DNA from: Sulfolobus sp. UBA167
Lineage (GTDB): Archaea > Thermoproteota > Thermoprotei_A > Sulfolobales > Sulfolobaceae
NCBI GenBank assembly: GCA_002495845.1
Contig: DAHF01000081.1
Coordinates: 9,850-20,091, forward strand
Direction of reading: 5' to 3'
DNA: 10,242 bases
Shown here: one piece after another, positions 7,402-10,242 of the stretch
How the letters are laid out: every line of letters begins with the position of its first letter
Numbering within the stretch: the stretch's first letter is position 1
Made by a program: the position numbers and the translations under genes
Notes under the pieces: generated by a model
Told to the model about the DNA's origin: nothing
Databases searched by the model: none
What the model saw: the letters and a program-made list of their open reading frames with translations, nothing else

Positions 7402-7764
7402 TCAAAAAACTAAAATTGACTTAGACCCTGCACTCTTGAAGGCGAACTCCGACACCCCGCTTACCTTGACCTTAGGTATCAGGTCTTTCTCTTCAATTCC
7501 CTTGACGCGCATTCCAAATTCGCACGCAGCAAGCTCTACGCTGTCTTCGCCCAGTTCGATTAAGTTGTCCAAGTAATAAGAAAGGGGCTTGGCGTTATTA
7601 AGTAGTATTTTCTCGTTCCCCCTGCTCACTCCCCTAAGGGCGTCCATGGTGAAGAACATGTAGACTTCGCTTCCACCTGAGACGTAACCTATAGCAGTTA
7701 TGATCCCCATGTATAGTTTTTCGGGGTCGCCTGAGACCATGAAGAAGGAGAATTTATCACCCAT
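7402..7764 (-). CDS. DsrE-family sulfur-carrier-like protein
   Basis: A 120-residue soluble alpha/beta protein with the DsrE/F-type fold pattern. It has an N-terminal strand (FSFFMVSGD, 5-13), a helix, the strand VYMFFTMDAL (34-43), a helix, then AACEFGMRVKGI (79-90) followed by LIPKVKVSGVSEFAF. The AC-x3-M-x3-GI stretch followed by a V-x-V-x-GV segment resembles the active-site region of DsrE2/DsrE3 proteins. There the Cys (here C81, the only one) carries persulfide or thiosulfonate sulfur. It is close to TusD/DsrE length (about 120-130). It is the last gene of the tusA-yeeE-membrane protein operon. Its ATG overlaps the preceding stop by 8 bp, and a GGTGAG ribosome site sits just upstream. 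It probably takes sulfur from or gives it to TusA; partner and direction are inferred. Confidence 0.75.
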   Translation of the reverse strand: MGDKFSFFMVSGDPEKLYMGIITAIGYVSGGSEVYMFFTMDALRGVSRGNEKILLNNAKPLSYYLDNLIELGEDSVELAACEFGMRVKGIEEKDLIPKVKVSGVSEFAFKSAGSKSILVF

Positions 7765-8224
7765 TTGTTCTCACCTTTACATATTTTACCAAAGCATACC
7801 AAAACCACATGAGGCATGCGATCACAACTCCGTAACCGATAAGTCTCAAGTCCACGGGCGTTATCCCGCGGAAAAGGTAGAAAAACGTATCTAGTTCAAC
7901 AGCTATGACCACGGGAGATACCACGTCCACACCCCCGAACGACGAGGCCACTCCTTCCAACCCTTGGACTATCTTTACCGTGTTGTACCAGAACACTGAG
8001 AGCCCCGCGAAGACTAGGAAGTAACATATCCAGAGCGTAGCAGTCAGGTAACCTTGCATCTGGGTCGGGACTACATAGACTGCGTAGTTTCCGTTGGAGA
8101 GGGCAAGCTTGTCAGATCCTACAAGGTATACCTCGCTGAACTTGTACCAACCCACTGCGAACATAGATAAAACTAGGGGTGCTAGCAATTTCCTAACGTA
8201 GACAGGATTTATCTTGACTGACAT
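7757..8224 (-). CDS. Unknown four-helix membrane protein of the sulfur operon
   Basis: A 155-residue protein with about four membrane helices (roughly 13-30, 58-80, 100-118, 126-147). It has an extracytoplasmic-looking loop (31-57) and a second loop (85-100). It is rich in Trp and Tyr (WYKFSEVY, FWYN, MWFWYALVKYVK) and has two Cys, in ATLWICYF (C67) and GVVIACLMWFW (C136), both apparently within helices. I do not recognise the family. It sits three bases after yeeE with a GAGGT ribosome site before the ATG, and overlaps dsrE by 8 bp, so it is firmly in the operon. It could be a YeeE partner subunit, a quinone- or heme-linked membrane module, or an accessory stabiliser. No histidine is present in the whole sequence, which argues against a b-type cytochrome. 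Confidence 0.7.
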   Translation of the reverse strand: MSVKINPVYVRKLLAPLVLSMFAVGWYKFSEVYLVGSDKLALSNGNYAVYVVPTQMQGYLTATLWICYFLVFAGLSVFWYNTVKIVQGLEGVASSFGGVDVVSPVVIAVELDTFFYLFRGITPVDLRLIGYGVVIACLMWFWYALVKYVKVRTNG

Positions 8225-8227
8225 GAC

Positions 8228-9475
8228 TCATAACCTCTCTTGCACTTTCACGGCTAGATAGACTCCACCTAACATACCGAAGATGAAGATGATCCCATCG
8301 TAACCTATCTGAGCGAAGTTAGTCCACATTAACCCTACGTTGCAACCCAGTGCCATCCTAACCCCTATTCCTACGAGTATTCCCCCTATGAAGCCTATCG
8401 CTAGTCTCTTCTTCTCCCTTGGAATTCTTATTTTGAAGTCTCCGCTCAGGTAAGATGAGAAGAACGCACCTACACAGAGCATCACTACCATGAGCGTGCT
8501 TGTGTCGACTATCGGAAGGGAGTCGTTAAACCAGGGGGTGGTGAGGAACAAATGCTGTCCGAAGAGGAATAGAATGTACTCAAAGAACCTCCCTCCGTCA
8601 GAGGAGGTAATCACTAGATAGTTGAAAGTATATCCTGCCCCCACTATGAAGACTAAAAGCATATCTAGGGCAAGGATTACTGTAGTCAGGTTAGTCCCAT
8701 ATGGCTTCTTTAAGAGCAATAGGTCTTTAGCCTCACCCTTCAAGTCCATCCTCTTGATCGTGGAAGGCGAAGGAACTGCGGGCCTTCCGAGGGCTTTAAC
8801 CTTAGGGGAGGATGGCATCATTCCCTTACTCACGTTTCCAGTAGACATTAACTTCCACTTCTTTTTTGTCCTAGCTTGGAGGTATATTCCAAGCCCTATC
8901 AAGGGGATAGAATACAACATAGTTGTGGCGAGGACTCCTGCGTCAGAGACGTTATGGAAGATGAGATATGGAAGGTACTCTACGTAACCTCCGGAGGTGG
9001 TCGAGAGTATTCCCTTCTCCATTGTATAGAGCTGGAAAGGCCATATTCCAACAGCGAATATGTAAGTCCCTATCATCATGCCAAAGAGCTCTATCCAGTT
9101 CTGGACGTATCCCGACGCTGCTCTATATAGCATGGATAAGTTACATCCACCGGCCAATGCAGCGCCGAAGCCGAATATCACTGACCCTACTAGGATATAC
9201 CATCCACCGAAGTAGTTGAAGTAGTATTGGTCACTGGCAGGTATAACTCCGAGCCCTACTAAGAGGCCTGCCCCGAGGGCGGAGAGACCAAAGAGGAGGA
9301 GGAGCGCTCCGAACCTCTCGTAGCTCCTCACGGTGAACACAGAGGTCATTGCGTTAACGAAACAGTAATTCCCCCTCTGTGCTGACCAACCCAAGATGAA
9401 ACCTGAAAGAGCGAAGACGCCAAAAACGATGGGCCAGCCGTAAGAAAAAACCGGCTGTAGCACCATAGCTGGCAA
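8228..9475 (-). CDS. yeeE/yedE (tsuA-like): YeeE/YedE-family thiosulfate/sulfur transporter
   Basis: A 415-residue polytopic protein of the YeeE/YedE (sulf_transp) family; characterised relatives import thiosulfate through a chain of conserved cysteines. Two homologous halves are visible. Half 1 has RGNYCFVNAM (C38) and AGGCNLSMLYRAASG (C111). Half 2 has LCVGAFFS (C334) and ALGCNVGLMWTNFAQIG (C378), again followed by a Gly-rich helix. The pore-type GC-N-x-G/S motifs are intact. A hydrophilic, basic linker of about 60 residues (202-262) joins the halves and makes the protein longer than typical bacterial members (about 330-350). The start is the TTG at 9475: a GGTGAG site lies six bases before it, whereas the ATG three codons later would be about 15 bases away. 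It follows tusA by two bases, as in tsuA-tsuB pairs where the TusA-like partner processes imported thiosulfate. Confidence 0.88.
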   Translation of the reverse strand: MPAMVLQPVFSYGWPIVFGVFALSGFILGWSAQRGNYCFVNAMTSVFTVRSYERFGALLLLFGLSALGAGLLVGLGVIPASDQYYFNYFGGWYILVGSVIFGFGAALAGGCNLSMLYRAASGYVQNWIELFGMMIGTYIFAVGIWPFQLYTMEKGILSTTSGGYVEYLPYLIFHNVSDAGVLATTMLYSIPLIGLGIYLQARTKKKWKLMSTGNVSKGMMPSSPKVKALGRPAVPSPSTIKRMDLKGEAKDLLLLKKPYGTNLTTVILALDMLLVFIVGAGYTFNYLVITSSDGGRFFEYILFLFGQHLFLTTPWFNDSLPIVDTSTLMVVMLCVGAFFSSYLSGDFKIRIPREKKRLAIGFIGGILVGIGVRMALGCNVGLMWTNFAQIGYDGIIFIFGMLGGVYLAVKVQERL

Positions 9476-9477
9476 AC

Positions 9478-9729
9478 TTAACTCACCTTTTGTATCCTAA
9501 ATCTGTAGACTTCTCCATCCTTTATGATTGTGAATGGATATCCGTTGGACTTAGCTAAGGACGGAAGTGTCACGTCTACAGCAGGTTGGTGATCAGTGAG
9601 GACTTCCAGTATTTGCCCTTGCTTCATCTTCTTCAGCTTCTTTCCAGCCGTCATCTCGGGGATTGGGCATGACTCTCCCCTCACGTCCACTACCTCGTCC
9701 GGTTTCCTGGTTTTGAGGTCTTCACTCAT
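9478..9729 (-). CDS. tusA: TusA-family sulfur carrier
   Basis: A small soluble sulfur-transfer protein (83 residues from the ATG at 9729). It has the family pattern VVDVRGESCPIPEMTAGKKLKKMKQGQILEVL: a strand, then Cys-Pro-x-Pro (Cys21 from this start), which opens the helix and carries the persulfide. Then come the D-x4-D strand region (TDHQPAVDV), a helix (LPSLAKSNGY) and a final strand ending RIQK. The length is normal for TusA (about 80). A GTG at 9741 would add four residues, but that GTG lies within the AGGTG ribosome site nine bases before the ATG, so the ATG is preferred. It is first in the operon with yeeE two bases downstream. It may act as in YeeD/TsuB (thiosulfate handling) or feed cytoplasmic Hdr-like sulfur oxidation; the sequence does not decide. 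Confidence 0.9.
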   Translation of the reverse strand: MSEDLKTRKPDEVVDVRGESCPIPEMTAGKKLKKMKQGQILEVLTDHQPAVDVTLPSLAKSNGYPFTIIKDGEVYRFRIQKVS

Positions 9730-9759
9730 TTTATTTTGCACCTAAACTAAACAACTTTA

Positions 9760-9782
9760 ATTAAGTTATTTAAGTATTAAGT
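9760..9782 (-). repeat. Three ACTTAA direct repeats downstream of the tusA TATA box
   Basis: Reading the minus strand, ACTTAAT, ACTTAAA and ACTTAAT start 7 and 9 bases apart between the proposed TATA box and the tusA ribosome site. The spacing is not a helical turn, and the low-complexity A/T context makes chance likely. The position, overlapping the start of transcription, would suit a repressor. The middle copy could also act as an alternative TATA element for a shorter leader. Confidence 0.3.
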
Positions 9783-9784
9783 CT

Positions 9785-9797
9785 TTTTAAATCCTTT
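9785..9797 (-). promoter_or_regulatory. BRE/TATA promoter of the tusA-yeeE operon
   Basis: On the minus strand, AAAGG (a BRE-like purine element) is followed by ATTTAAAA. A start about 25 bp further would fall near 9763, giving a leader of about 33 nt that contains the AGGTG ribosome site of tusA. This differs from the leaderless genes on the left side of the window. A perfect 10-bp palindrome TAAACGTTTA lies upstream at 9820-9829, about 30 bp before the TATA box, where activators often bind. Confidence 0.5.
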
Positions 9798-9870
9798 GTT
9801 AAACTTTTCTCATCAAAAGTAAACGTTTAAGAGACTAAGAGGAGAAGAGAAAGAGATGAAAGAAGGGAGT

Positions 9871-9990
9871 GTGAACTACCCGCGCCCTCGCGGAGCATCC
9901 CCACCTAGCGATGAGGATTTCCTGCTTCTCTGACCAATCCGATCTTCATCCATAGCGGAGGTCACAATGAACCGTTCTGTGATGCCCCGT
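9871..9990 (-). ncRNA. Omega (re)RNA-like right end of an IS200/IS605 element
   Basis: The minus strand reads through two hairpins and ends in GGGTAGTTCAC (9881-9871), the form of right end found in archaeal IS200/IS605 elements, where it ends the TnpB guide-RNA scaffold. The first stem pairs 9912-9918 with 9897-9903 (seven pairs, one G-T, loop of 8). A short GC-rich stem-loop spans 9884-9896. In active systems the guide begins right after this end, here the ~16-20 nt at 9870 and below. The stop codon of the coding remnant (9876-9878) lies inside the scaffold, as is usual for tnpB. The 5' limit is a guess. No matching left end or tnpA is in the window. Confidence 0.6.
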
Positions 9991-10066
9991 GTCGTTACGG
10001 AGGGTTCGCTCTCCACAAGCTTAAGTTCCCCTAGCCCCAAGGGTACTGACCCAGCTAAGCCTTGGT
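9876..10066 (-). pseudogene. tnpB: C-terminal remnant of TnpB (IS200/IS605 OrfB)
   Basis: The minus-strand frame ends with a stretch rich in Ser, Gly, Arg and Pro (LGLGELKLVESEPSV... RSRKSSSLGGDAPRGRG, then TAG). This is the low-complexity tail that encodes the omega-RNA scaffold in archaeal TnpB proteins. The RuvC residues and the CxxC zinc knuckle, which should lie just upstream, are absent, so only about the last 60 residues survive. The frame stays open upstream to an ATG at 10142 (MKVPSVRINS), but that part does not look like TnpB and is more AT-rich. The junction is set near 10066 from the change in composition. No nuclease function is possible. The call rests on the tail style plus the right-end motif, not on a database match. 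Confidence 0.55.
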
Positions 10067-10150
10067 CTAAAATTTTTGTCACTTTTTTGCTAATAAATAT
10101 TTCTATAATGGGGCTATTTATCCTTACGGAAGGGACTTTCATCCTTTTAA

Positions 10151-10207
10151 CTTAACTGGGGGTTAAGGGGCGGAAGACTCCTCCTTAGAGTAATGGATAA
10201 CCCATTA
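10151..10207. repeat. Two small perfect hairpins
   Basis: CTTAAC (10151-10156) and GTTAAG (10162-10167) form a 6-bp stem with loop TGGGG. TAATGG (10191-10196) and CCATTA (10202-10207) form a second 6-bp stem with loop ATAAC. A GC-richer stretch lies between them (GGGGCGGAAG...CTCCTTAG). They may be parts of an insertion-element end, operator half-sites, or chance. Confidence 0.35.
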
Positions 10208-10216
10208 TATTTAAAT
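10205..10216. promoter_or_regulatory. Strong TATA-like element near the window end
   Basis: TTATATTTAAAT resembles a crenarchaeal TATA box in either direction. Rightwards it would start transcription near 10236 for a gene beyond the window. Leftwards it would start near 10185 and could transcribe through the tnpB remnant and its guide-like end. The short frame from the ATG at 10214 stops after eight codons. Confidence 0.4.
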
Positions 10217-10242
10217 GAAAGAACGATCAATATACAACTGAT

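Noticed and set aside
7331..7576. An 81-codon + strand open frame starting before the AAT repeat
   Set aside because: It begins with Lys/Asn homopolymers from the A/T-rich terminator zone and then runs antisense through the dsrE-like gene.
8622..9219. Several overlapping + strand open frames of 83-121 codons
   Set aside because: All lie antisense within yeeE and lack recognisable features; yeeE has family motifs and operon spacing.
9905..9935. A + strand CGATGAG ... CTGA pair resembling a C/D-box guide RNA
   Set aside because: The C box departs from RUGAUGA, no D'/C' pair or terminal stem was found, and the region is better explained by the tnpB right end on the other strand.
1..10242. CRISPR arrays, tRNA or rRNA genes
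   Set aside because: No regularly spaced direct repeats of 24-37 bp and no cloverleaf or rRNA-like sequence were seen on either strand.

Overview
The window looks like chromosomal DNA of a thermoacidophilic crenarchaeon, most likely of the order Sulfolobales. This is inferred from leaderless genes with an AT-rich TATA box about 25-28 bp before the start codon, frequent ATA and AGG/AGA codons, GGTGA-type ribosome sites only inside operons, a surface protein crowded with N-glycosylation sequons, and a TusA/YeeE/DsrE sulfur gene set. The genus is not resolved.

Left part (1-6750, all on +): three transcription units that look like cell-surface and glycosylation genes. The first gene (52-2730) is a very large polytopic membrane protein made of two diverged copies of a GT-C-like module. 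After a roughly 450-bp AT-rich intergenic stretch comes a processive family-2 glycosyltransferase (3180-4439). A probable two-gene operon follows: a small zinc-ribbon protein of unknown function (4563-5087), then a signal-peptide and C-terminal-anchor surface protein with about 22 sequons (5098-6750). The enzymes plausibly make or transfer glycans and the last protein is a plausible acceptor, but that link is inference.

Middle (6751-7400): a lone four-helix small membrane protein (6926-7324) preceded by a 26-nt imperfect palindrome. A shared A/T-rich convergent termination zone follows.

Right part (7402-9741, all on -): a tight four-gene operon read right to left, tusA - yeeE/yedE - unknown four-helix membrane protein - dsrE-like. 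Gaps are 2-3 nt, with one 8-nt overlap. The arrangement suggests import of thiosulfate or a related sulfur species by YeeE, with sulfane sulfur passed to the soluble carriers TusA and DsrE. The 155-aa membrane protein between them is the unexplained part.

Far right (9871-10242): the 3' end of an IS200/IS605-type tnpB on the - strand. Its TAG stop lies inside a GGGTAGTTCAC right end, preceded by hairpins typical of an omega (re)RNA scaffold. The rest of the nuclease gene is absent, so this is a relic or orphan guide-RNA locus just upstream of the tusA promoter. The last 100 bp hold two small perfect hairpins and a strong TATA-like element.
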